From NCBI GenBank assembly GCA_947384195.1, contig CANDGE010000006.1, forward strand, positions 1 through 41,990: 41,990 bases of DNA. The letters are read 5' to 3'. The stretch is from an uncultured Clostridia bacterium. GTDB lineage: Bacteria > Bacillota > Clostridia > Christensenellales > Pumilibacteraceae. Positions 1-9,500 of this stretch are shown here, in pieces (positions within the stretch are counted from its first letter, which is position 1; each line of letters begins with the position of its first letter). Below the pieces are notes generated by a model, which was given only the letters and a program-made list of their open reading frames with translations, searched no databases and was not told where the DNA came from. The position numbers were made by a program, and so were the translations under genes.

Positions 1-151
1 TCACTAAATAAATTATACATCTCAATGAAAAAATATTGTTTCGTAGCCACGAAATAGAGCGCATTATAATAAAGTCAGTCATATGAAAACAGCGTTCACT
101 CATTCTTATATCTGAGTATGTTAATACACAATCAACTTGGAGAAATACCAT

Positions 152-475
152 ATGAAATCTATTGCACAAAGGTTAATCAAGCATTCGGAAGCGTTCTTTT
201 CGGAGTATATCGAAAATCCATCGGATGAAGAAATCGAATATAACAACGAGCTTTTGGAATTGGACAGTGCGTTCATGGAAACACTCATAAACATGCCCAA
301 ACAACAAGCTCTTGAAATATTGAGCTTGGTTGAAGAACAAGACTATCGAATTAAAATGCTACAACGTGCCGAATTTGAATGCACAAAAGGTTATAGCGAC
401 AGTTATATACATAGGGATTTTTTTGAAGATACGGATTGGTATTATCCGAACTCAACAAATAAAGAGAAAAAATAG
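152..475 (+). CDS. small hypothetical protein
   Basis: A soluble, acidic protein of 107 residues that I do not recognise. It is mostly predicted helix, rich in Glu and hydrophobic heptad-like spacing, and has no signal peptide or membrane segment. An in-frame TTG at 137 would add five residues, but GGAG at 139-142 lies 9 bases before the ATG at 152, so the TTG is better read as overlapping the ribosome binding site. A TATAAT at 65-70 could be the -10 box, without a convincing -35. The gene lies in AT-rich DNA with codon use unlike the GC-rich genes that follow, which hints at acquired DNA. No partner gene is visible because the window starts just upstream. Confidence 0.6.
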   Translation: MKSIAQRLIKHSEAFFSEYIENPSDEEIEYNNELLELDSAFMETLINMPKQQALEILSLVEEQDYRIKMLQRAEFECTKGYSDSYIHRDFFEDTDWYYPNSTNKEKK

Positions 476-746
476 AAGATCGAATATAGAACATTGCGTT
501 ACTATCACCGGTATACAATCCCGCGTCGGCTATGCCGCACTACGTTCTCGGGCGGAATGCCCGCGTATCTCGCGGGCGGGCTTTACGCTCCGTATTCTTT
601 GCTCGTTTCATGTGTGTATTTTCCCGATATACCGTGCTCGTTTTAGTGTTTGTCGACGCAAGCGCCTAGCGAACCGTGCGCCGAAAAATGCACTGTCGCA
701 TTTATCATGCTTTACTCCACAGCGCACGGCGAGCCGCCGCAGTAGC
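476..746. other. gene-free, GC-rich structured block
   Basis: There is no credible gene here. The open frame running through it is rich in Arg, Cys and Ser and has no start signal. Several inverted repeats stand out: a 7-bp stem at 559-565/571-577 with a 5-base loop, an outer stem at 674-681/722-729, and inside it a 6-bp stem at 686-691/698-703. Composition changes sharply from the AT-rich DNA to the left. The block lies directly downstream of the tRNA-Thr terminator. It may be a dispersed repeat, a mobile-element scar at the tRNA, or a structured RNA. Confidence 0.4.
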
Positions 747-780
747 TAAAACCCCCCATACGGCTATGCCGTATGGGGGG
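747..780 (-). terminator. intrinsic terminator of tRNA-Thr
   Basis: A perfect 13-bp stem (752-764 with 768-780) and a 3-base loop, followed on the minus strand by a short T run (747-751). It starts two bases after the encoded CCA end of the tRNA, so it ends that transcript. Confidence 0.85.
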
Positions 781-781
781 T

Positions 782-857
782 TGGAGCTACTGGGCGGACT
801 CGAACCGCCGACCTGCTGATTACGAATCAGCTGCTCTACCAACTGAGCCACAGTAGC
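782..857 (-). tRNA. tRNA-Thr (anticodon CGT)
   Basis: A complete cloverleaf: 7-bp acceptor stem (851-857 with 786-792), D arm, 5-bp anticodon stem with loop TTCGTAA, 5-bp T stem with TTCGAGT loop, discriminator T and an encoded CCA (782-784). Anticodon CGT reads the threonine codon ACG. It has its own promoter (950-978) and terminator (747-780), so it is a single-gene unit. Confidence 0.95.
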
Positions 858-949
858 ATATTTTTATTCTCTTACAGACCGTTACGCCCCGCTCAACGCT
901 CAGCCGATCCAACCGAGCCGCGATAGCAAGGTATTTACATGCGAATTAG

Positions 950-978
950 ATTATATCACACCGCGCGCGAATTTGCAA
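950..978 (-). promoter_or_regulatory. promoter of tRNA-Thr
   Basis: TTGCAA (973-978), a 17-bp spacer and TATAAT (950-955) with an upstream TG, giving an extended -10. Transcription would start near 943, leaving a leader of about 85 bases before the tRNA. Part of that leader (about 890-915) resembles a tRNA D arm. Confidence 0.7.
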
Positions 979-1023
979 ACGTTTGAGCGGAAATTTATGA
1001 AATTGCTTTTATGTATTTACCGT

Positions 1024-1608
1024 TCACAACGACGTGCGTCTGTCGAGTGCCTGCGACAGCGTGACCGAATCGGCATATTCGAGCTCCGAGCCCATAGATA
1101 TGCCCTGCGCGATCCTTGTAACCTTTATGCCGAGCGGCTTGATGAGCCGCGCGAGATATACCGCCGTCGCCTCGCCTTCCACATCGGGATTTGTAGCGAC
1201 GATAACTTCGTCCGTTCCGTCCAGTCTTGCCATCAACGATTTGATATTAAGATCGTCGGGAGTACGGTTGTTCATGGGCGAAAGCGTACCGTGCAAAACA
1301 TGATAAACACCGTCGAAAGCGCCCGTTTTTTCTATCGCCGCAACATCCTTGGGATACGCGACGACGCAAACCTGTTTGCTCGGACGGCTCGCGCACAGAT
1401 CGCACACTTCGCCGTCGGTGTAATTCCCGCACACGGAACACAGCCTGACGCTGTTTTTAACGTCCCTGAGCGCGTCGCAAAATGCGTCCACTTCCTGTTC
1501 GGACATGTCTATGACCGCATGAGCATAGCGCAAAGCGGTCTTTCTGCCTACGCCAGGGAGCATTGCGAACCTGCTCGCGAGCACGGCGATGCTTTTTATC
1601 TCTTTCAT
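1024..1608 (-). CDS. recR: recombination mediator RecR
   Basis: RecR works with RecF and RecO to load RecA on single-stranded gaps during DNA repair. The 194 residues match the usual length of about 198. The layout is a helix-hairpin-helix near the N-terminus (LPGVGRKTA), a four-cysteine zinc finger (CSVCG...CDLC, about residues 57-72), and a Toprim domain with the acidic patch around NPDVEGEATA. The start codon overlaps the ybaB stop by one base (TAATG), so translation is probably coupled. The ybaB-recR pairing is a long-known bacterial arrangement. I see nothing unusual in the sequence. Confidence 0.97.
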   Translation of the reverse strand: MKEIKSIAVLASRFAMLPGVGRKTALRYAHAVIDMSEQEVDAFCDALRDVKNSVRLCSVCGNYTDGEVCDLCASRPSKQVCVVAYPKDVAAIEKTGAFDGVYHVLHGTLSPMNNRTPDDLNIKSLMARLDGTDEVIVATNPDVEGEATAVYLARLIKPLGIKVTRIAQGISMGSELEYADSVTLSQALDRRTSL

Positions 1609-1940
1609 TAAACGCCGAGCTGAGAAAGCGGACTGTTTTGAACGAGCTCGTCCGCCTGAACGTACGCCTCGTTCGCCGCCGCCGTGATAAGGTCTTCGAG
1701 CATTTCCACATCGTCGGGATCGACTACTTCCGGCTTGATCTCGACGGAAATAAACCGTTTACTGCCCGATATAGTGACCGAAACCGCGCCGCCGCCCGCC
1801 GTGCCCGTGACACGCGCGTTTTCGAGCTCTTCCTTTGCTTGCGCCATTTGCGCCTGCAACTTTTGAGCCTGTTGCATCATTTGTTGCATGTTCATGCCGC
1901 CACCGCCGCCGCCGCGACCGTATCCGCCGAATCTTGCCAT
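1608..1940 (-). CDS. ybaB: YbaB/EbfC nucleoid-associated protein
   Basis: A small dimeric DNA-binding protein of the YbaB/EbfC family, which coats DNA and is usually encoded next to recR. Of 110 residues, the first 15 or so are a glycine-rich extension (a run of six Gly) not present in short homologues. Next come the Met/Gln-rich helix ([12 protein letters not shown]) and the typical beta core ending in a helix that contains EMLEDLI. AGGAG lies 8 bases before the ATG. The gene starts 12 bases after the lipoprotein gene ends and overlaps recR by one base, so the three genes form one operon. Confidence 0.93.
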   Translation of the reverse strand: MARFGGYGRGGGGGGMNMQQMMQQAQKLQAQMAQAKEELENARVTGTAGGGAVSVTISGSKRFISVEIKPEVVDPDDVEMLEDLITAAANEAYVQADELVQNSPLSQLGV

Positions 1941-1952
1941 GATATCTACTCC

Positions 1953-3734
1953 TTACGCGCCCCAAAGATCGGAAAACGCTTTTTCGTACAACTCGGTCTG
2001 CGTTTTGTAGTTGTACGTAAGAACGTTGTCTTCCCACGTTTTATATGCCGCGCTCTCGCGCGCCGTGCGTATGGGCTTTTCCAAAATATCGTAATAGGTT
2101 TCGAGCTTGCCGGGCGTGGTGTAGTCGTACAATCCCACTGCGCCGGGGCGAACTACCGAAGCCAAGTACATGATGTGAACGCCGTAATCGGTAATGACAG
2201 GCTCGTAATAAACCTGACCGACTTCGATATTTTCGCGCATGTACCGCGCCGCGTCCGCAAACTCCTGTCTATATGTCTCTTGCTCGCCCTCGTCGTTACG
2301 ATACTTAACGACATAACCTTTGTTATTGCCGAACGCGCCCGGATCGGTATTGTACAGATATATGAGATCGTCGAAAGCTACGTCCGCGCTCGCGACGTTC
2401 GATTGCAACGGGAGCATAACCGAGCGTATATGCGACATCACCTGCTCGACCGACATAGGACGCGACTTATCGTCCTCGCCGTTTTCGTGCGGATAGCAAA
2501 CTATCGCGTCGGCGAGCCGCGCTCTGTATTCGTTGATAAGCTTTTCCTGCTCTTTTTCCTGCAAGCTCGTAACTTCCGCACTCGCTTTATAGGCTTTGAG
2601 CGCTTCGGTCTGTTCGTCGGAGAACGGGAGCAGAACATGCTTTACGTAAAAATAATTATCGTTGGGATGATACAGCACGGTCGTGGTCGAACTGCTCGAC
2701 ATGGCGGTATTGTATGCGGCTATGTCGGAAGTATAAAGACTGCGTTGCTCGTTGAGCTGAGAAGTAAATCTGTCCGCAACCTCGCCCGCCGATACCGTGA
2801 TACCTTCGGTCAAATAGCTTTGCAACGCCGTTATCTTCTGCGAGCGTTCGAGCGATTCGCCCGTGATATAATACATCAAATGCCCGAACTCGCTCTCGTC
2901 TGCAACAGGGTACGTGCCGATAACGGGATATATCTCTTCTATGCCCTTGGTGTCGATGCGCTTGTCGATCGCTTTGATCTCGGCGTCGAACTTTTCGCGT
3001 TCCGCATCTGTGATACGGAAATCGTCTTTCACGCGGCTCTCGATGAGCGAAATGAACCGACGCATCGCTTCGCGTTCGAGCGAGCGCTGTTCGCTGTCGC
3101 CGTTATAGCCGGGATAGCGCGATTTGCTGGGCTCCCATATCTCTTCGTCCCAAACGTTTTCGTTGTCGCCTGCGTCATCGTCGTCGGTCACATCGGGTTT
3201 GACGGGATACGTCGTTTCGGCGTCGACGCTCGAATTACCGTCGTCGGGAGTTATCTGTTCTTCGTCGCGCTCGGCGAGTATAGTGTTCTTTAAGGAAGTG
3301 AGCGTGTTATCTATAACGCCGTAAATACTCTTTTTTATGCTGTTTTGTTCTTTTCTGCCCCATTCGACTTTGCCGCAGGCTATGAGCGCGTCCACTTCGT
3401 TGGTAACGAGCTCGACGTTGACGAGCATGTCCACCGCATAACGGTACAAGCCTTCGACGTCCGAACCGAACGTTTGAGAAAGGTTGCTCGCGTTATTGTT
3501 TACGTAGTCGATAAGATCGCGCTTGTAAATGGTCTTTTCGGGCGTAACGTACGGATCGGCCAAAACCGTTTCGCCGTTCTCGTTTTTTATGCTGTTCGTT
3601 ATCGTGTACGACTTAACGTAAGCTACTTTTTGCCGCATGTCGCGCTCGGTGTCGTGAGTGATGAACGAGCAACCGCACAGCAAGCCTGCCGCCAGCACGA
3701 AAGTCAATATTCCTGTTACAATGCGTTTAAACAT
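1953..3734 (-). CDS. parvulin-like (PrsA/SurA-type) foldase lipoprotein
   Basis: A probable extracytoplasmic lipoprotein of 593 residues that helps fold secreted proteins. A signal peptide ends in a lipobox-like LLCGC with the lipidated Cys near residue 22. The C-terminal part has hallmarks of a PpiC/parvulin rotamase: a VKHVLLPF strand (compare the family's SHILV), a DPGAFG segment (compare SDDPGS) and a closing DYGVHIMYL strand. A long acidic, low-complexity insert (about residues 170-200) separates an N-terminal helical region from this domain. The protein is longer than ordinary PrsA (about 300 residues), and the rotamase core is interrupted by an extra helical insert, so activity is not certain. 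It is first in the operon with ybaB and recR; the link to those genes looks positional rather than functional. Confidence 0.7.
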   Translation of the reverse strand: MFKRIVTGILTFVLAAGLLCGCSFITHDTERDMRQKVAYVKSYTITNSIKNENGETVLADPYVTPEKTIYKRDLIDYVNNNASNLSQTFGSDVEGLYRYAVDMLVNVELVTNEVDALIACGKVEWGRKEQNSIKKSIYGVIDNTLTSLKNTILAERDEEQITPDDGNSSVDAETTYPVKPDVTDDDDAGDNENVWDEEIWEPSKSRYPGYNGDSEQRSLEREAMRRFISLIESRVKDDFRITDAEREKFDAEIKAIDKRIDTKGIEEIYPVIGTYPVADESEFGHLMYYITGESLERSQKITALQSYLTEGITVSAGEVADRFTSQLNEQRSLYTSDIAAYNTAMSSSSTTTVLYHPNDNYFYVKHVLLPFSDEQTEALKAYKASAEVTSLQEKEQEKLINEYRARLADAIVCYPHENGEDDKSRPMSVEQVMSHIRSVMLPLQSNVASADVAFDDLIYLYNTDPGAFGNNKGYVVKYRNDEGEQETYRQEFADAARYMRENIEVGQVYYEPVITDYGVHIMYLASVVRPGAVGLYDYTTPGKLETYYDILEKPIRTARESAAYKTWEDNVLTYNYKTQTELYEKAFSDLWGA

Positions 3735-3769
3735 TTATTACACCTATACCGATTAAAACTTGTCCTATA

Positions 3770-3798
3770 ATTATACTAAACAACGGACTAAAAATCAA
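3770..3798 (-). promoter_or_regulatory. promoter of the lipoprotein-ybaB-recR operon
   Basis: TTGATT (3793-3798), a 17-bp spacer and TATAAT (3770-3775). It fires toward the lipoprotein start at 3734. Confidence 0.65.
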
Positions 3799-3889
3799 AC
3801 GTTTTCCATATGTTTTTGCCATTTATTTACTTTTTATTCGCAAGCGCGCGCATATCCGCGTTTTTATATCATACGCCCCGTCGACGCGC

Positions 3890-3919
3890 TTGACACGGAC
3901 GCTCGAATTTTGTTATACT
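3890..3919 (+). promoter_or_regulatory. promoter of the PHP phosphatase gene
   Basis: TTGACA (3890-3895), an 18-bp spacer and TATACT (3914-3919) preceded by TGT, which makes an extended -10. It is followed by a leader of about 37 bases and AAGGA before the ATG at 3963. Confidence 0.8.
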
Positions 3920-3962
3920 CCGATTACCGCGATCGGTCGCGGAGCTATAAGGAACGACCGCC

Positions 3963-4724
3963 ATGGATCTATTACCCTACAACACAGATCTCACGGGGCT
4001 CGACTGCCATACGCACAGTCGATTCTCGCCCGATTCCGACCAAACGCCCGAAGCGCTCGTAAAAAGCGCGCGAGCGCGCGGTTTGCGCGGCTTTATCATA
4101 ACCGATCATATCGACGTCGACAGATGGAGCGAAGAAATAGATTTCATCGACTACTTTAAAACATGGGAACGCATTCGCAACGCCAACCCCGATCTTAAAA
4201 TATATATCGGATTGGAAGCGGGGTTCGAGCTCGACACATATAAACGCACCTACGACCTGATAAAAAAACTGCCGTTCGAGTACATCATAACGAGCGTGCA
4301 TTACGTGCCCGGACCGTGGTATGCGCAGTACGACGGCGGGCGCATAAAAACTTACGAAAAGTATATCGACGCCGTGCTCGATTCGCTCGACGCACCGTGG
4401 GAATTCAACACGATCGGTCACTTCGGATTCTTCGAGCGTTACGCGCCATACCCGCAGTCGGACTGGATAATGGACTACGAAAGCTTTGCGCCGCTGATGA
4501 ACAAGGTGATAAAAAAAGCGCTCGCGCGCGGCGTGCGGTTCGAGGAGAACACCAAGGGCGGCGAAACATTCCGTTTGCCGCGCGCCGACTTTTTGCAAGC
4601 ATACAAAGCCGCGGGCGGCGTGCGTCCCGTGCTCGGCTCGGACGCGCACTCGCCCGACGCCGTCGCACACCGCTTTGATGAAGCCGCAACTTTTCTCGAC
4701 GGCATATTCGGTAAAGCGGAATAA
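3963..4724 (+). CDS. PHP-family phosphoesterase, histidinol-phosphatase (HisJ/HisK) type
   Basis: A metal-dependent phosphoesterase of the PHP fold, closest in layout to histidinol-phosphate phosphatase, the penultimate step of histidine synthesis. Of 253 residues, the PHP metal ligands are visible in order: HTH (residues 16-18), TDHID, the Glu of GLEAGFE, the His of SVHYVPG, GHFGFFERYAPYP and a C-terminal GSDAH. The length fits the family. It stands alone on the plus strand with its own promoter and a shared terminator, and no other histidine genes are nearby. The true substrate could therefore be another phosphate monoester, since PHP enzymes of this group are often over-annotated as HisK. 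Confidence 0.85.
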   Translation: MDLLPYNTDLTGLDCHTHSRFSPDSDQTPEALVKSARARGLRGFIITDHIDVDRWSEEIDFIDYFKTWERIRNANPDLKIYIGLEAGFELDTYKRTYDLIKKLPFEYIITSVHYVPGPWYAQYDGGRIKTYEKYIDAVLDSLDAPWEFNTIGHFGFFERYAPYPQSDWIMDYESFAPLMNKVIKKALARGVRFEENTKGGETFRLPRADFLQAYKAAGGVRPVLGSDAHSPDAVAHRFDEAATFLDGIFGKAE

Positions 4725-4741
4725 AACCGAATTAATACGAC

Positions 4742-4778
4742 AAACAAAAAACGCGAGTTTTTCTCGCGTTTTTTGTTT
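4742..4778. terminator. bidirectional intrinsic terminator
   Basis: Left arm 4742-4757, a short T loop and right arm 4763-4778. The stem is GC-rich at its top with A runs on one side and T runs on the other, so it can end both the plus-strand phosphatase transcript and the minus-strand esterase operon of module A. Confidence 0.85.
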
Positions 4779-4802
4779 GATATTACGGACGTGCCGATAG
4801 CG

Positions 4803-6089
4803 CTAAAATATTTTCAAAAGAAAGTTGTACAGCGCCAAATGCCAATTCCCCATGGAGTGGTAGCGCATAGGATAATTATCGAACGCAGTGTTCTCCCCGA
4901 CCGTCAATCGCGGATCGGCTTTGACTATTTCGTTCCAATCGTGCCACTGGCTTGCAAACCCGAAGTCGAACGCGCCGCTCGCGACGTACCAATAATCGAT
5001 AGACAGCTCTTTCGCCGCGCCCGTCAGGTTGGCTTTTTCATATTCCGCAAGCTCGGTGCGGCTCGCGCTGAACGTGCCGAACGACGAGAAATAATCGAGC
5101 GATCCGCACAGCACCGAATGCAACGTCGTTACAGCGCCGCGCGATAATCCGGCAAACGCACGGTGCGTCCTGCTGTTTTTAAAGCCTTCGTCGTCCGACG
5201 TTTGCGCAAACGTAGAATACTTGCTTTCGACTGCGGGCATAAGGTCGTTGCGAAGTTCGTCCTTAAACGAGTATGTAAGCGGGTCGAGATCGCCGAAACA
5301 ATCGTTTTCCGTGTAGAACGTCGGAGTAACGACGATAAGCGGTTCGATAACGCCGCTATATATAAGGTTATCTATCATCGTCACATTGTAGGAATGCTTT
5401 TTAAGCCAGTATTCCTCGTCGTCGCCCGTGCCGTGAAGCAAGTACAAAATATTATATCGATTTTCACCGTTGTAGCCGTACGGCAAATAAACATACGCCG
5501 ATTTCTCTACTTCTCGCCCGTCGGTCGCGTACGCTTTCGTCGCATAGTCGATTTTTTCGAGCGCGCCCTTTTGCGGGCAGTCGGTCTTATCGAACGCCGT
5601 CGGCACCGCCCATCTTTCGGCTTGCGCCGTCGTTCTGTTCTTTGCCGACGCGACGCATGCGCCCCAAACTATCCCGAAGACCGCGACGATAATCGCGGCG
5701 ATCGCCGACAAAACAAGTGCCGGCTTGATCTTTGGCTTATCCTTATTGATGACCGCAAGCGCCGTGCCCGCGACCGCGCCGACCGCCGCGACAACGGCTT
5801 GCAAAACGTATGTAAAATTGAACAGCGTCGTGCCGAAGTTGTTGGTCGTAAAAAACAACACTGCGGCGAACACGGCGATAAGCGCATATAACGCATGAAG
5901 CCTTCCGAACAACGCCGCCGCCGCGACGAGCATAAACAACGCGTTTACGACAATCACCGTAAGCAACGCTACGGGCTGACCGAGAACGGCATAACGAATT
6001 ATATCGACAAGCGACATAACGCCGACGGCGGAGCTTACCGCCGCTGCGGCTTTATCGCAAGTCTTGAAATGTTTTAATAATTCTTTCAC
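4803..6089 (-). CDS. module A: membrane-anchored alpha/beta-hydrolase esterase (CE1/feruloyl-esterase-like)
   Basis: A serine esterase of the esterase D/CE1 superfamily, which removes acyl groups such as acetyl or feruloyl from sugars. It has 428 residues. The first 150 or so form four predicted membrane helices, followed by an extracytoplasmic hydrolase domain. The nucleophile elbow GLSRGA gives Ser316, and the C-terminal YHSMGNW gives His411, with an acidic residue likely in the GAFDFG segment. Its catalytic half resembles the module B esterase (12195-13154), which is a lipoprotein without the membrane bundle. The start is GTG at 6089 with GGAGG 4 bases upstream. It is the last gene of the operon GH3-A, small membrane protein, esterase. 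Substrate is unknown; the neighbour suggests acylated glycosides. Confidence 0.8.
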   Translation of the reverse strand: MKELLKHFKTCDKAAAAVSSAVGVMSLVDIIRYAVLGQPVALLTVIVVNALFMLVAAAALFGRLHALYALIAVFAAVLFFTTNNFGTTLFNFTYVLQAVVAAVGAVAGTALAVINKDKPKIKPALVLSAIAAIIVAVFGIVWGACVASAKNRTTAQAERWAVPTAFDKTDCPQKGALEKIDYATKAYATDGREVEKSAYVYLPYGYNGENRYNILYLLHGTGDDEEYWLKKHSYNVTMIDNLIYSGVIEPLIVVTPTFYTENDCFGDLDPLTYSFKDELRNDLMPAVESKYSTFAQTSDDEGFKNSRTHRAFAGLSRGAVTTLHSVLCGSLDYFSSFGTFSASRTELAEYEKANLTGAAKELSIDYWYVASGAFDFGFASQWHDWNEIVKADPRLTVGENTAFDNYPMRYHSMGNWHLALYNFLLKIF

Positions 6090-6122
6090 GTCGCCTCCTT
6101 ATAAAAATTTTAAATAACGCCC

Positions 6123-6158
6123 GCCGCCGCTCGGTCCTTATGCGACCAGAACGACGGC
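6123..6158 (-). other. intercistronic RNA hairpin, module A
   Basis: An imperfect, GC-rich stem of about 14 bp (6123-6136 with 6144-6158, including G-U pairs) lies between the small membrane protein gene and the esterase gene. No T run follows it on the minus strand, so it is not a simple terminator. A hairpin at the same place exists in module B (13185-13212). Confidence 0.55.
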
Positions 6159-6175
6159 AAAGCGATATACCGTAA

Positions 6176-6583
6176 CTATTCTTTTTCGTGCTTCATTATT
6201 GCGGACGCCATGCCGAGCCCGACCGCGAGCACGCCAGCTACGACCGCAAATATCAACGCGCCGTCGAGAGTATTTCCGTCGATGCCCATAAACACGTTGC
6301 CCAAAAAGTCTATCTCGCTGTCAATAAACACGAACAAAGCCGCAAGATACAAAACGAACGGAACGATTTCGAGCGGTTTTATATCCTTGATCGCCATGGC
6401 TATATTAATGACGAGCCCCGCTACGAACAGTATTATAACAGCCACGCTCAGCTTTGTCAATACGTCGCCGCCGCGCGCGCTGTACACGATGACCGCCAAA
6501 AGCGCCATGAGCGCCGCGCCCAAAAACAGATAATATCCGACCGTTTTTTTCGCAAAAAATTGCTTGATTTTATCCATGATCAA
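6176..6583 (-). CDS. module A: small four-helix membrane protein linked to GH3
   Basis: An integral membrane protein of unknown function, up to 135 residues with four predicted membrane helices. Its paralogue is at 13238-13651; both share VYxARGG after the first helix and a DGNxxDGA segment before the last. I know no named domain for it. The start is uncertain: TTG at 6583 has AGGAG 5 bases upstream and overlaps the GH3-A stop, while the ATG at 6577 has the same AGGAG at 11 bases. Either way it is translationally linked to GH3-A. The constant pairing with a membrane-anchored GH3 suggests an assembly partner, chaperone or transport partner, which is inference. Confidence 0.75.
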   Translation of the reverse strand: MIMDKIKQFFAKKTVGYYLFLGAALMALLAVIVYSARGGDVLTKLSVAVIILFVAGLVINIAMAIKDIKPLEIVPFVLYLAALFVFIDSEIDFLGNVFMGIDGNTLDGALIFAVVAGVLAVGLGMASAIMKHEKE

Positions 6584-9500
6584 TCGTTCTCCTTTTTATA
6601 GGTATGCAGAACAAGCATTACGATACTGCCTATCGCCGCTATCGCGAACAATACTATAAATACGATAAGTAATATTTGATACCAAACGAGTACCGTCACT
6701 ATGCGCATGTTGGAAGTGAGTCCGTTCATTTCCGCACTGTTGGCTATAACGTACAAGTTTCTGTGCGCCGCTTCGCGAACGGCGGCATACAGCTCGGCGT
6801 CCTTTTCTATCGACTTCATAAGCTCACCCGAGCGCAGTTCGTTGGTGACGGCAAAATCGGTCGTTCCCGCCATAACGCCGCTTCGCGCTTCCATGTGCGC
6901 AAACAGTGCAAAGTCGGTATCCACTATGCCGTTAAAGCCCCACTCTTTGACGATAAGATCTGTCATGAGTCCTTTATGCGCGCCCGTCCACGTACAGCCG
7001 ATGCGGTTAAATCCGCCCATAACGGCATTAGTTTTGCCCTCGGTAAAAGCGTACTCGAAACCACGCAGATATATTTCGCGCAAAGACTGTTCGTTTGCAA
7101 ACGTACTTACGCCCGTACGGTTAAGCTCCTGATCGTTAAGCACAAAATGCTTGATGTAAGTTATCATGCCCTTCGATATTTCGCCCTTGACTTCCGCTGC
7201 CGCGAGTTTACCCGTCAAGAATCCGTCCTCGCTGTAATATTCAAAGTTACGCCCCGAATAAGGCGTACGGTGGATATTGGCGCCCGGCGAATAGTGATGA
7301 TGTACGAGCGTCCACAGTCCGTCCTCGCCGAACGCTTTGCCGAGTTCTTCGGCGAGCTCCGTGTTCCAAGTCGAAGCGACGACCACTTCCGAAGTGTACG
7401 CCATAGACGGCGTGTCCGTCGGTTTATCGTCGGGGTTGGTCAACATGGCTTCGCCTACCGGTTTGTTATAGTACAACCCGCCGCCGCTCGACGCATTGCC
7501 CGTTATCGACTGCGGTCCGTCTTTAAGATAGTTGAGCGGCTTGCCTATGGAAGTCACTTGTTCCTTGCAAGCCTTTGCGACGACGGTCATCAGATCTTCC
7601 ATACTCATTTGATCGATAAGCTCTTGCCATTGCGATGCTTCGTAATCGACGCCTATAAGCGCCGCAAGCACCAAACCGTTTTCTTGTTTGGTCTTGAACG
7701 CGGAAGTATCGGTCTTGCCGCTTTCCCCGTAATTAAAATGCAATGCGTTAATCATTTTTTCGTTTGCGACCAAACCGACCGTCGCATCGGGAAAAGTGTT
7801 CCAATCACTTCGCGTGGTATATTTGACGAGTCCGTCGCCGTAGTAGTTGAGATCGGCGTCGTCGAACAAATTGCTCACTTTGTTTTTCGTATATTCGGAA
7901 TACATGTACGATGTATTGTCCGTTGCGCCTACGGTCCAACCGTAAACGTTCTTTTCGTTGCCGACGACGGACACACCGTTATGATCGACCATGCCCGACT
8001 TGCCTTTTGCTTTGAGTATGTTGTTTAAAGCGTCGTGAGCATCCGAACCGAGCGCGATATAATAATCGCCGTTTTCCAAAATATACCCTTTGTTTACTTC
8101 GGCATCGTAAGTCGCAAGATCGTATTTGTTTACTTCGACCGTAACGGCCTCCGACGCGCCCGAAGCGAGTTCTTTGGTTTTGGCGAAACCGACCAGCTGA
8201 ACGGCGGCTTTCTCTATGCCGTTTCGTTCGTCGAATTCAGTATACTCCGATTGACCGTATATCTCTACGACCGACTTACCGGACGTTTTGCCTGTATTTG
8301 TAACGGTCACGGACACGGAGAGAGTGTCGCCGTTATCCTTGACCGCACCCAAAGTTTGCTTGAACGTTGTGTACGACATACCGTAGCCGAACGGGAATGT
8401 TATTTCTTTCGCATAATCCCACGTATCGCCCACAAACGCGCCTTTTGCAGAAGCAGCGTTTCGCCCGCCGAGCAAAGCGTCTTCGTATCGAGTTTCGTAA
8501 TACTTGTATCCGACGTAGATACCTTCCGCATAAACCAAGTATTTACTGTACGTGCTTGCGCCGTTAGTGCCATACTCACCCGCAAGAGCGGCATTGAGCG
8601 CATCGACGTTTGCAAAAGTAAAATCGCCGAAATTTTGCATAGCGGGCGACGATAAACTGTCCGTCGCATAAGTATCGACCAACCGTCCCGACGGATTGAC
8701 GTTTCCGACGAGAATATCCGCAACGGCGTGCAACCCTTCCTGACCGACGCCGCCTATCCACAGACACGCATCAACTTCGTATTCGTCCAACCAATCCAGT
8801 TCCATGGCGTTACTGCTGTTTACGAGCACGATTATCTTGTCGAAATTGGCTTTTACTTCGTTAAGCATAGCCTTTTCCGCATCTTGCAACGCAAGATATT
8901 TACTGCCGTCGGCAAAATCACCCGTCACGAGATCGGCGCCTTCTCCGCCCACGCGAGAGATCATCACCACCGCCGCATCATGATAAGACGCATACGAACC
9001 TTTTACTTCCGCCGTATACACCGACGAATCCGCTTCAAGCACGTAAAACTTTGTGGGACGCGTACCCATAAGATCTGCGTCCACGCGATTCTTAACGGAC
9101 GAATTAGCGGTAAATGTCTTGTAAGCGTTCCACAGCGCGGGGTTTATACTCATCTTTCCGTCTTTCTCGAACGCTGTCTTGACGTCGACTGCTACCGACG
9201 CATTGACGCTACCGGAACCCGTGCCACCGTAAACGGGGTCTACCGACGAGCGCGAAAATACGCTCACTTGAGCCCCTTTCCCAAGCGGGAGTGCGTTATT
9301 GTCGTTTTTAAGCAATACCGCACCTTCGGCTTCCAAACGTTTTGCCAGATCCTGTTGATGCTTGTAAAGCTCATCGAGCGAAGAATACTCGCTTTTATAA
9401 CGGATCGCATCGACTTCTTCGTCGTCACCCACTTTGACGGTACGGGTATTGGTGATACCGAGCACACCGTTAATTGTGGTGACGTACTCCGTTGCGATTA

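Noticed and set aside
330..749. A 139-codon open frame running through the GC-rich block
   Set aside because: It overlaps the small gene at 152-475 in another frame, has no start signal, and its second half is Arg/Cys/Ser-rich across inverted repeats.
1563..3293. A 576-codon open frame on the plus strand opposite the lipoprotein gene
   Set aside because: It is antisense to genes with clear domains (ybaB and the lipoprotein), has Arg/Phe/Val-rich composition typical of shadows in this CG-rich codon use, and has no ribosome binding site.
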